A program made the translations under genes and the position numbers. This document shows, one piece after another, positions 27,764 to 36,072 of a DNA stretch of 64,000 nucleotides. Source of the stretch: Lachnospira sp900551945 (GTDB taxonomy: Bacteria; Bacillota; Clostridia; Lachnospirales; Lachnospiraceae); assembly GCA_048380335.1 (NCBI GenBank), contig DBFCCI010000038.1:109065-173064 (forward strand). The letters run 5' to 3'. A model generated the notes under the pieces. That model ran no database searches, was not told the origin of the DNA, and saw only the letters and a list, made by a program, of their open reading frames with translations. Each line of letters opens with the position of its first letter. Within the stretch, counting starts at the first letter, position 1.

Positions 27764-28228
27764 TTAAGCATTTTTAATTTCTTTTATATGGTCTACTATT
27801 TTAATAACACCATAAATAACCATTAATATTCCACTTATAGGAACGCATACATAATATATCTGCATTGGTATTTGCATAGCTGGTGATAACTGTCCTGCAG
27901 CATTGCTTGTTGCCATAATTCCACCAACAATCATTACAGATACACTTAATGTAAGAATTAAAATATCAATTACAATCTTTAATATCTTTTCATTTTTAGG
28001 TTGAAAATTCTTTACAAGTATATTAATTGACAAATGGCTGTCTTTTCCATACGCATAAGGAACACCCATCATAGTAAGCCATATCAACATATATCTTAAT
28101 AATTCTTCTGTATACTTACTTGGATTATGTAATACAAATCTTGTTATAACCTGCCAGCAACAGCCGAGTACCATTCCTGCCACAAGCACCTCTAAAATAA
28201 TCTCTACTATCTTATTCAAATATTTCAT
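27764..28228 (-). CDS. TRAP transporter small permease (DctQ-like)
   Basis: This 154-residue protein has four membrane helices and the DctQ family segments GCCWQVITRFVLHNPSKYTEELLRYMLIWLTMMG and a following GKDSHLSI-type loop (each seen in the N-terminal half). It pairs with the large permease encoded downstream. The gap to the binding-protein gene is 35 bp. Confidence 0.9.
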   Translation of the reverse strand: MKYLNKIVEIILEVLVAGMVLGCCWQVITRFVLHNPSKYTEELLRYMLIWLTMMGVPYAYGKDSHLSINILVKNFQPKNEKILKIVIDILILTLSVSVMIVGGIMATSNAAGQLSPAMQIPMQIYYVCVPISGILMVIYGVIKIVDHIKEIKNA

Positions 28229-28263
28229 ATCTGACCTCTTTTCAATGAGCTATTAAATAATTA

Positions 28264-29283
28264 TCAGTCTGCATATTTTTGTATATCATCATACAATTTC
28301 TTGTAAGCTTCTCCCTTGTTACAAAATTCTTCATGTATTGGCTGAACTGCTTGTATAAAAGGAGTCTTATCAATATCTTTGTATACATGAACGCCTTTAC
28401 TTTCAGCTTCTTGAATTGCCTCGTCCATCATTCCGTTGTAAAGACTCTTAAAGTTTTCGTTAGTTTTTTCTAATGCTGTAATAAGGCTCTGTCTTTGTTT
28501 TTCAGACATTTTATTCCATGTCTTTGTACTTACAATAAATATATCTGGTGAAAATTGATGTTCTGTGTATGTATATGACTTTACTAAATCTTCGTGACCG
28601 TCTACTGTAAGTGCAAGTTCTGTATTTTCTGCGCCATCTACAACACCTTGTTGTAATGAAGCATAAGTTTCTGATGCCGCCATAGGAACAGGTGTACCGC
28701 CCATTTTTTCAATCATATCCATTGATGTTGTACTAGGCATTGAACGGATTTTCTTGCCGTTAAGTACTGAGGTATCTGTTACTGCTATATCATCTTTAAG
28801 ATAAAAATTTCTTGCCCCATTAGCATAATATCCAACAGCTATATAACCATCATCTGCTGTGTCATTAAAAAGTTCTTTTACTGCTTCACTTTTTTCCATT
28901 GCGTTATAGTAATGGTCTTGATTTTTGAAAAGGTAAGGAATTGCAAATATTGCATATCTGTCATCAAACTGACCTAATGTATTTGAACTTACTTTTGCCA
29001 TATCAATAATTCCTGCTTTAATCATTTCTATTTCTTCTTTTTCAGTTCCAAGTACACCACTTGCAAATATTTTTATATCAACTGTATCATCTTCTTCTGA
29101 TACATAATCTGCTACTTTTGCAATCGAGTCTGCTATTTTAGAACCTGCCGACTGATTATGTGCGAATTGTAATACCAGTTTATCAGAAGCATTAATTCCT
29201 TTAACCTTTACAAACGTAACTGTCACAATAATTAAACTTACAACTACTGCTACAATACCCACTATTTTTTTGTAAGATTTCAT
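28264..29283 (-). CDS. TRAP transporter substrate-binding protein (DctP-like)
   Basis: This 339-residue extracytoplasmic binding protein has an N-terminal membrane anchor or signal (residues about 7-26) without a lipobox cysteine. DctP-family signs are LQFAHNQSAGSKI, VDIKIFASGVLGTEKEEIEMIKAGIIDM, YYANGARNFYLK with the conserved Arg that binds the substrate carboxylate, and GKKIRSMPS. The Arg suggests an acidic ligand, so an unsaturated galacturonyl-rhamnose fits better than free rhamnose. It is first in its operon and divergent from the AraC genes. Confidence 0.9.
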   Translation of the reverse strand: MKSYKKIVGIVAVVVSLIIVTVTFVKVKGINASDKLVLQFAHNQSAGSKIADSIAKVADYVSEEDDTVDIKIFASGVLGTEKEEIEMIKAGIIDMAKVSSNTLGQFDDRYAIFAIPYLFKNQDHYYNAMEKSEAVKELFNDTADDGYIAVGYYANGARNFYLKDDIAVTDTSVLNGKKIRSMPSTTSMDMIEKMGGTPVPMAASETYASLQQGVVDGAENTELALTVDGHEDLVKSYTYTEHQFSPDIFIVSTKTWNKMSEKQRQSLITALEKTNENFKSLYNGMMDEAIQEAESKGVHVYKDIDKTPFIQAVQPIHEEFCNKGEAYKKLYDDIQKYAD

Positions 29284-29605
29284 ATTCTTCTCCTTTCAAC
29301 TTTATCACTAAATTATAAGCATTTTTGTTCACTTTTTTTGACATATACATTTAAAATAAAACTCTTAATAATTCAGTAACTATATACTCTTACTTTATTT
29401 TTCTAATTAAACTACAGAAAAACCCACAAAAACTATAGAAATTCGCGCCAATTTCAAGGCTTTTTTATTTACGCCTTTGTTATTTGTTAATTGGATTATA
29501 TCATTGCCCTATATCCTTTTCTTGAACTATATTGCTTTTATAAGTTGATTTTTTTAAAATATTGCGCTAAAATTTTAACAAACCTATTATTGTATTGGGG
29601 GTATT
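29284..29605. other. divergent intergenic region between TRAP operon and araC pair
   Basis: About 320 bp separate the divergent starts. It must hold both promoters and the likely AraC binding sites, but I find no clear operator; a weak TTGCCC/TATATT promoter pair for the plus-strand gene can be seen around 29501-29530. Confidence 0.5.
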
Positions 29606-30520
29606 ATGGAAAATAAAGTAACATTTTTTGGAAAAGCCGATGGAATATCTGTGGAACACATGATACGTTTTGGAAAGTTTGATATGAATGTAAAACACTT
29701 TCACAATCAATATGAAATATTTTATATTATTGAAGGCGAAAGACAATTCTTTTTTAATAACAAAAGTTATAATGCTTTTGCTGGTGACTTAACAATTATT
29801 GATACTAATTTAGTACATACAACTTGCTCTGTTTCTTCTGATGACAAGGGCTATAATCGTGTTATATTGTATATTGACTATGAAAAAATGTGTGAATATG
29901 ATAAAAAATATCCTGGACTTAACTTTGTTGATTTTTTTCATCAAAATTATGGAATATATCACCTTGATGAAGAACAACGAATTGCATTTCTTAACCTTTA
30001 CAGAGACTTAAGACATGAACTTTCTAAAAAAGATGCTGGCTACAAAGCTCGTATGGAAATAACTGTACTATACTGGCTATACAAATTATTATCAATAAAA
30101 AAAGAAAAACTTTCTGTTCAACCAGTACTTAATACTACAAAAGACACTATTGCTTCTAATGTATGTGCTTTTCTTGAACATAATTATATGAAAAACTTAT
30201 CTTTAGATGAGATATCAGAAGAACTATACTTAAGTAAATATTATCTTTGCCGTATCTTTAAAGAATACACTGGCTTTACAATTACAGAATATATTAATAC
30301 TTATCGAATTAAAAAGGCTACTCAACTTCTTGAAAATTCTAACGAAAGTATTTCTAGTATTTCTGTAATACTCGGTTTTGAAAGTGTATCATATTTTGAA
30401 CGTGTATTTAAAAAAATTATGAATGTAACGCCTTTAAAATACAAAAAAACTCATCAATCTGTAACACTAGAACATGAAGAATTAAATACAATTGATGACT
30501 CTGAATATTTAAAAAGATAA
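29606..30520 (+). CDS. AraC-family regulator 1 of a tandem pair
   Basis: This 304-residue regulator has an N-terminal cupin ligand domain (residues about 15-100, with VKHFHNQYEIFYIIEGERQF as the His-rich cupin motif) and a C-terminal double HTH (about 190-285; LSLDEISEELYLSKYYLCRIFKE and ISSISVILGFESVSYFERVFKK). A GGGGG ribosome site precedes the ATG. It is divergent from the TRAP operon and probably senses a rhamnose- or galacturonide-type sugar. The next gene is a close paralogue in the same orientation. Confidence 0.88.
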   Translation: MENKVTFFGKADGISVEHMIRFGKFDMNVKHFHNQYEIFYIIEGERQFFFNNKSYNAFAGDLTIIDTNLVHTTCSVSSDDKGYNRVILYIDYEKMCEYDKKYPGLNFVDFFHQNYGIYHLDEEQRIAFLNLYRDLRHELSKKDAGYKARMEITVLYWLYKLLSIKKEKLSVQPVLNTTKDTIASNVCAFLEHNYMKNLSLDEISEELYLSKYYLCRIFKEYTGFTITEYINTYRIKKATQLLENSNESISSISVILGFESVSYFERVFKKIMNVTPLKYKKTHQSVTLEHEELNTIDDSEYLKR

Positions 30521-30658
30521 TCATTCTATTAAGTAAATCTCTTATATCTTCATTTATTACTCTACACAATAAAAGTTTAGAATTTACTTTATATTATTAT
30601 CAAAATAATAAAAATTATAAAACAACCTAAGGTAATTACAAAAATTAAGGAGTAGCAT

Positions 30659-31591
30659 ATGGAAAATAAAACTAATAATAAATTAACTTTCTTTGGAAAA
30701 ATACCTGGTATTTCTGTAGAACAGCTTATACGATACGGCAAATTTGATATGAAAGTTAAGCATTTTCACAATCAATATGAAATATTTTATATCGTTGAAG
30801 GTGAACGCCAATTCTTTTTTGATAATAAAAGCTATAATGCTTTTGCTGGTGATATTGCAATAATTGACACTAACCTTGTACATACAACACGCTCAATTGC
30901 CGCTGATGATACAGGTTATAACAGAGTTATATTATATATTGACTATGAAAAAATGTGTGAATACGATAATAAATATCCAGAACTTAAGCTTGTAGAATTT
31001 TTCCATCAAAATTATGGCGTATATCATCTTGATGAAGACCAACGAGCTTTCTTTTTAAATCTATATCGAGATTTGCGACATGAACTTACAGATAAAACTT
31101 ATGGATATAAGACAAGAGCTGAGATTGATTTATTGCACTGGCTTTGCAAATTTACACAAATAAAAAAAGAAAAACTCCTTGTAGAAGCTTCTACTGACAG
31201 ACCTAAAGAAATAGCTGCCGCCGCTGTAGCTTCATATCTTGAAAAAAACTATATGAATAATATATGCCTTGATGAGCTATCAGACGAACTATTTTTAAGT
31301 AAATATTATCTATGTCGTATTTTTAAAGAATATTCAGGTTTTACAATTACAGAGTATATTAATATATTTCGTATTAAAAAGGCTGCACAAATGCTTGAAA
31401 ACTCCTCAGCTAGTATATCAGAAGTAGCTAGTGCATTAGGTTATGATAGTGTTACTTATTTTGAAAGAGTCTTTAAAAAGTTTATGAATGTAACGCCTCT
31501 TAAATACAAAAAAACTCATCAGACTATTACATTTGGTCATGAAGAACTTGAAATGAACACTCTTGATGACTCTAATTATCTTAAGCATTAG
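30659..31591 (+). CDS. AraC-family regulator 2 of a tandem pair
   Basis: This 310-residue regulator is similar to the preceding protein over its whole length (for example FDMKVKHFHNQYEIFYIVEG, NYGVYHLDEDQ, SKYYLCRIFKEYSGFTITEY are shared with few changes), showing a tandem duplication. Differences cluster at residues about 140-190, between sensor and DNA-binding domains, which could give different ligands or partners. It has its own GGAG ribosome site and is 138 bp from the first gene. Confidence 0.88.
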   Translation: MENKTNNKLTFFGKIPGISVEQLIRYGKFDMKVKHFHNQYEIFYIVEGERQFFFDNKSYNAFAGDIAIIDTNLVHTTRSIAADDTGYNRVILYIDYEKMCEYDNKYPELKLVEFFHQNYGVYHLDEDQRAFFLNLYRDLRHELTDKTYGYKTRAEIDLLHWLCKFTQIKKEKLLVEASTDRPKEIAAAAVASYLEKNYMNNICLDELSDELFLSKYYLCRIFKEYSGFTITEYINIFRIKKAAQMLENSSASISEVASALGYDSVTYFERVFKKFMNVTPLKYKKTHQTITFGHEELEMNTLDDSNYLKH

Positions 31592-31703
31592 TAAAATATT
31601 GAATATTACAGTTGTTAAAGTTTCATACAAGCACTAACTTTAATAAATAAATTAAAAATCAACTATAATTTTAATTATCAAAACTATTTAAACTTCTAAT
31701 AAT

Positions 31704-31764
31704 ACAAAAAGCTACCAACTTTTATTGCTTCAAATAATAAAAATAAAAGTTGATAACTTTTTGA
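31704..31764. terminator. bidirectional terminator after araC pair
   Basis: Arms about 31706-31726 and 31742-31762 (aaaaagctaccaacttttatt and its near-complement) form a long hairpin flanked by A and T runs, serving the plus-strand araC genes and the minus-strand psiE-like gene. Confidence 0.75.
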
Positions 31765-31799
31765 TATTGTTTTTATTTTGTCATACCTAATACAACAAA

Positions 31800-32189
31800 T
31801 TATTCTTTATCATCAGGTAAGAAAAGATATTTTCTTGTAGCTAAAAGTGCCACTATACATCCAACGCCTGCTATCATATTAACTATTGAAGAATGTGATA
31901 TAACTACTTGTCTTGCGATTGCAAATAATAAAACTTCCACAATAGTTGCCGCAGAATGTTTACACAACATCTTTATTAACTCGACACCAACAGCAAGACT
32001 CATTGCATTTTCCATAAAATATGTAAAAACATCTTCATTTGAAAGCATAAAATCAATATCAAATACATTAACAACAAGCTTTCCAGATAAGAACACTATT
32101 ACAACTATAAGTAGTAATGAAATAAACATCTCAAGATAATATGAAAAGTTATAAAGCTTTGATAATATTTTCTTACTTACATCTTTCAT
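31800..32189 (-). CDS. PsiE-like small membrane protein (129 aa)
   Basis: The protein has four predicted membrane helices. The segment AVGVELIKMLCKHSAATIVEVLLFAIARQVVIS resembles the core of the PsiE family (phosphate-starvation-inducible protein of unknown function). No Pho box is seen upstream; instead a 32-bp dyad element shared with uppP lies at 32229-32260. It appears to be a single gene. The family call is from memory of the pattern and not from a search. Confidence 0.65.
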   Translation of the reverse strand: MKDVSKKILSKLYNFSYYLEMFISLLLIVVIVFLSGKLVVNVFDIDFMLSNEDVFTYFMENAMSLAVGVELIKMLCKHSAATIVEVLLFAIARQVVISHSSIVNMIAGVGCIVALLATRKYLFLPDDKE

Positions 32190-32228
32190 TAATCAACTCC
32201 ATTTCTGCACATACTTCTCATAAGCTAA

Positions 32229-32260
32229 AAAATTATGCTATATGTGCTTAACACAATTAT
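32229..32260. promoter_or_regulatory. dyad element shared with the uppP upstream region
   Basis: The right half AACACAATTAT (32250-32260) and the spacer tatgtgc are identical to the element at 52534-52565 upstream of uppP; the left half matches 8 of 11 positions. Both genes also share TATGTGCAGAAATG just before the start codon. Confidence 0.5.
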
Positions 32261-32341
32261 TTTATAAGAAAATCATATCATACTTCTTTTTACAATTCTA
32301 TGGAAAATTTTATCTAATATATTTTATTTGTTACTTAACTT

Positions 32342-34156
32342 TTATGTTGCATTTCCTGCAAACTGTGTCATATACAAATCGTAATACTTTCCTTTTTTAG
32401 ATAACAGCTCAATATGATTACCTTTTTCTATTATCTTTCCATTGTCAAGCACAACTATAAGGTCTGCATCTTGTATAGTTGATAGTCTATGCGCAATTAT
32501 AAGACTTGTTCTATTTTTCATAAGCTTAGTCATTGCATCTTGAATGTGCTTTTCTGTTCTTGTATCTACACTTGACGTTGCCTCATCTAATATAAGTATC
32601 TTAGGACTAGCAAGAACTGCCCTTCCTATAGATAATAACTGTCTTTGTCCTTGAGAAATATTATGACCTCCCTCAGATAGCACAGTGTCATATCCGTCTT
32701 TCATTTGCATAATCATATTGTGGCAATTACTAAGTTTAGCTGCATTAATAACTTCTTCATCATCTGCATTTTCATTTGAATACTTTAAGTTATTTTTAAT
32801 TGTATCTGAAAAAAGTACAGTATCTTGTAATACAATTGCTGTGTTCTTTCTTAAATTTTCACAGTCAATATCTTTTATATTAACACCATCAATCTTAATA
32901 CTTCCACTGTCTATATCATAAAATCTCATAAGCAAATTAACAACTGTAGTCTTACCACTACCCGTTGCTCCAACTAGAGCTACTTTATGACCTGCTGGTA
33001 CTTCTAAGTTAAAATCAGATAAAACGGTTTTGCCTTTTATATATGAAAAATTAACGTGTTCAAAGCTAATTATTCCTTGTAAACTGTCCATATTATTACT
33101 TCCACTTTTATCCTCTGACTTTACATCAATAATATCAAACACTCTTTCAGCACTTGCTATTGCCGTTTGAATTTGACCATAAATCTGTGCAATCTCATCA
33201 ATAGGTCTTCCAAATTGTTTCGCATACACAATAAATGCAGAAATAACACCTATTGATATCATATTATTAATAGCAAAAAAACCACCAAAAGCTGCAATAA
33301 TTACAAAACCTATATTATTAATCACATTCATTACAGGCCCCATAGAACCCCCAAGAATTTCAGCAATTATTCCTGTTTTTGTAAGCTCATCACTTGTTTC
33401 ATTAAATGTCTTTTTAACTTCATTTTGGTGATTGTAGGCAACAACTGTTTTATAACCTGTTACCATTTCTTCTACTGTACCATTAAGATTGCCTAGTATA
33501 ACTTGTCTTTTTGTATAAAATTTTCTCATTGCCCCCGAAAGATATTTTGTAGCCAATATTGTAAGTATTACTGTAAAACACGAAAGAAGTGCTAATTGCC
33601 AACAGTACCATATCATAATAAGAACTGTTCCTATTATTGTAAGAACTCCAGATACTAACGAACTAAGTGACTGTGATATTGTATTAGATATATTTTCAAC
33701 ATCATTAGTCATTCTACTCATTATATCACCATGCGAATGATTATCTATGTATTGAATAGGAAGCTCTACTATTTTTTCAAATAAATCATTTCTCATTTTC
33801 TTAACAATTCTTTGACTTAATTTGGCACTTATAAGTGATTGGAAAAAGTTACAGATACTATTTATTAAGTAAACTATTATCATAATTAAAAGTATAAATG
33901 GCAATTGCTCAAATCTTTTAGAAGCTATAGTATCAATAGCATTACTTTGTAAACTCGGTGCTATTACTGAACACACAACAACTATGATAACTGCACTTAT
34001 AAGCCCCAAAAGCATTAACTTTTCACTACTAAAATACTTACATAGTCTTATCATAGTCTTTTTACCATTCTTTGGTTTTTCAACTTGTTGTCTTGACCTC
34101 GGACCTCGCATACCTGGCATTTTAAAATTGTCTTTTGCCTGTTTATTATTCTCCAT
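32342..34156 (-). CDS. ABC exporter subunit B (canonical Walker B)
   Basis: This 604-residue half-transporter has a six-helix membrane domain (about 35-320) and an ATPase domain (about 360-600). Walker A is GATGSGKTTVVNLLM, the signature is the degenerate ISQGQRQLLSIGRA, Walker B is ILILDEATSSVD with the catalytic Glu, and the H-loop is IIAHRLST. Its partner has the opposite set of changes, as in heterodimeric exporters of the BmrCD/TM287-288 type, so one ATP site is degenerate. The start at 34156 is chosen because the upstream in-frame codons run into the partner gene; overlap is 11 bp. Substrate unknown; lipid or drug export is usual. Confidence 0.9.
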   Translation of the reverse strand: MENNKQAKDNFKMPGMRGPRSRQQVEKPKNGKKTMIRLCKYFSSEKLMLLGLISAVIIVVVCSVIAPSLQSNAIDTIASKRFEQLPFILLIMIIVYLINSICNFFQSLISAKLSQRIVKKMRNDLFEKIVELPIQYIDNHSHGDIMSRMTNDVENISNTISQSLSSLVSGVLTIIGTVLIMIWYCWQLALLSCFTVILTILATKYLSGAMRKFYTKRQVILGNLNGTVEEMVTGYKTVVAYNHQNEVKKTFNETSDELTKTGIIAEILGGSMGPVMNVINNIGFVIIAAFGGFFAINNMISIGVISAFIVYAKQFGRPIDEIAQIYGQIQTAIASAERVFDIIDVKSEDKSGSNNMDSLQGIISFEHVNFSYIKGKTVLSDFNLEVPAGHKVALVGATGSGKTTVVNLLMRFYDIDSGSIKIDGVNIKDIDCENLRKNTAIVLQDTVLFSDTIKNNLKYSNENADDEEVINAAKLSNCHNMIMQMKDGYDTVLSEGGHNISQGQRQLLSIGRAVLASPKILILDEATSSVDTRTEKHIQDAMTKLMKNRTSLIIAHRLSTIQDADLIVVLDNGKIIEKGNHIELLSKKGKYYDLYMTQFAGNAT

Positions 34157-35891
34157 AAGAAACATCACCACCCATCTTAAGCTGCGAATTATAGATATCT
34201 TGATATATAGCACTTGTTTTTAATAAGTTATCATGTGTATCACAAGCTACTATATTGCCATCTTCAATAATTGCAATTCTATCTGCATTTCTAACAGATG
34301 CTACTCTTTGTGCAACAATTATTTTTGTAAGCTTTTTATAATTACATTTAAGTTGTTTATAAAGGTTGGCTTCTGTCTTTAAATCAAGCGCACTTGTTGC
34401 GTCATCAAGAATTAAGATTTCGGCATTTTTAACTATTGCTCGTGCAATTGACAATCTTTGCTTTTGCCCACCTGAAAGACTCATACCTCTTTCTGCGACA
34501 ATTGTTTCATATTTTGTAGCTTTGCTTTCAATAAATTCTTTTGCCTGTGCTATATCTGAAGCTTTTTCTATCATTTCATCTGTCGCTTCTATATTTCCCC
34601 AACGTATATTTTCTTTAATCGTTGTTGTAAAAAGCTCACTATTTTGTAAAGTAATAGCTATTTTTTCTCGAAGTTTTTCTAACTTATAATCTTTAACATT
34701 AACTCCATCTACTAGAATTTCACCCTCTGTTACATCATAAAATCTAGGAATAAGGTTTACAAATGTAGATTTACCACAACCTGTAGCTCCAAGAATTGCA
34801 AGGGTTTCACCCGCATTGATTTTAAGATTAATATTTTTTAAAACTTGTTTGTTATTTGAGTTAGGATATGAAAATGATACATTTTTAAATTCAATAACTC
34901 CTTCCCCACTTACAGTATCACAATTGCCATCTTTAATTGTAGGTTCACATTTAATAACTTCCATTACTCTTTTATTTGAAGCATTACCTCGTGATACAGT
35001 CTGAAAAATCATTACCATTCTCATTACTGCATTTAATATTTGTGATATATAAGTTATCGCTGCCATTACAATTCCGGGTGTTACACTTCCTGCTTTTACC
35101 TGAATTGAACCTATATATATAACTGCAACTATTGAAATGCTTAATACAATATTAAGCAATGGTGTCATATATGATAATACTGTTAATATGTGAAGCTGTG
35201 TTTGTATAAGCTCTTTATTTGCCTTTTCAAATCTTTTTCTTTCATAAGCTTCTCTAACATAAGCTTTAATTACTCTTGCTCCAGATACATTTTCCTGCAT
35301 AACACTATTAACTGTATCTAGCCTTTTTTGAAGTAATGCAAAAAATGGATTAATCTTATATAAGAAAAATACAATCATACATATAACTATTGGCAAAGCG
35401 CAAGCTATAACAACGCCAAAGCTTAAATCAAGTGTAAGCATACAATAAATTCCACCACCAAATAAAAGAAAAGTACGCACAAAACCTCGTATACTCATAG
35501 CAACAAGATTTTGAACTTGTGTAATATCATTTGTTACTCTTGTAATTAATGAACCCGTTGAAAATTTATCTGTCTGTTCAAATGACAACGACATAATATT
35601 ACTAAAACAGTCTTTTCTTAAATCATTTCCCACTTTTTGACTGCACATACTTGCAAAAACACCTGACAATACTCCACTTAATCCACCTAAAAATACAAGC
35701 CCAATCATTTTTAAACCTGTGGATATTACAATACTTAAATCTCCAACATTTCCATTTGAAAGCCCTAACACACCATCATCAACTATAATTTTCATCATTT
35801 GAGGTTGGATTAAATCCATTGCAACTTCACCTATCATAAACAACGGCGCAAGGATTGCAAAAAACCAGTACCTTTTTAAATATTTTATCAT
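34146..35891 (-). CDS. ABC exporter subunit A (degenerate Walker B)
   Basis: This 581-residue half-transporter has a membrane domain (about 10-310) and an ATPase domain with Walker A GATGCGKSTFVNLIP, canonical signature LSGGQKQRLSIARAI, but Asp in place of the catalytic Glu (ILILDDATSALD) and Gln in place of the H-loop His (IIVAQRVAS). These are the changes expected in the non-hydrolytic partner of a heterodimer. The start at 35891 has GGAGAAG just upstream. It overlaps the partner gene by 11 bp. Confidence 0.9.
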   Translation of the reverse strand: MIKYLKRYWFFAILAPLFMIGEVAMDLIQPQMMKIIVDDGVLGLSNGNVGDLSIVISTGLKMIGLVFLGGLSGVLSGVFASMCSQKVGNDLRKDCFSNIMSLSFEQTDKFSTGSLITRVTNDITQVQNLVAMSIRGFVRTFLLFGGGIYCMLTLDLSFGVVIACALPIVICMIVFFLYKINPFFALLQKRLDTVNSVMQENVSGARVIKAYVREAYERKRFEKANKELIQTQLHILTVLSYMTPLLNIVLSISIVAVIYIGSIQVKAGSVTPGIVMAAITYISQILNAVMRMVMIFQTVSRGNASNKRVMEVIKCEPTIKDGNCDTVSGEGVIEFKNVSFSYPNSNNKQVLKNINLKINAGETLAILGATGCGKSTFVNLIPRFYDVTEGEILVDGVNVKDYKLEKLREKIAITLQNSELFTTTIKENIRWGNIEATDEMIEKASDIAQAKEFIESKATKYETIVAERGMSLSGGQKQRLSIARAIVKNAEILILDDATSALDLKTEANLYKQLKCNYKKLTKIIVAQRVASVRNADRIAIIEDGNIVACDTHDNLLKTSAIYQDIYNSQLKMGGDVSYGE

Positions 35892-35920
35892 ACTCTTCTC
35901 CATTCTTTTTTATATAAAAT

Positions 35921-35972
35921 ATAAAAAATCAGAGTCCGAGTAATTAATAATTAATTCACTCAGACTCTGATT
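35921..35972 (-). terminator. terminator after the 667-residue protein gene
   Basis: Arms 35928-35941 and 35958-35971 (atcagagtccgagt / actcagactctgat) form a strong hairpin with one mismatch, followed by TTTTTT on the minus strand. Confidence 0.85.
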
Positions 35973-36072
35973 ATTTATCGTCTCGGTAGCTTACGCACTT
36001 ATTTATAAAATTATATTATAATAATATCATTATATAGTATAAATTTCAATAATTTTATTATAGATATAAATT

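Noticed and set aside
32342..35891. defective ABC transporter because of the altered Walker B and H-loop
   Set aside because: The altered residues are distributed between the two subunits as in functional heterodimeric exporters, so this is not decay.
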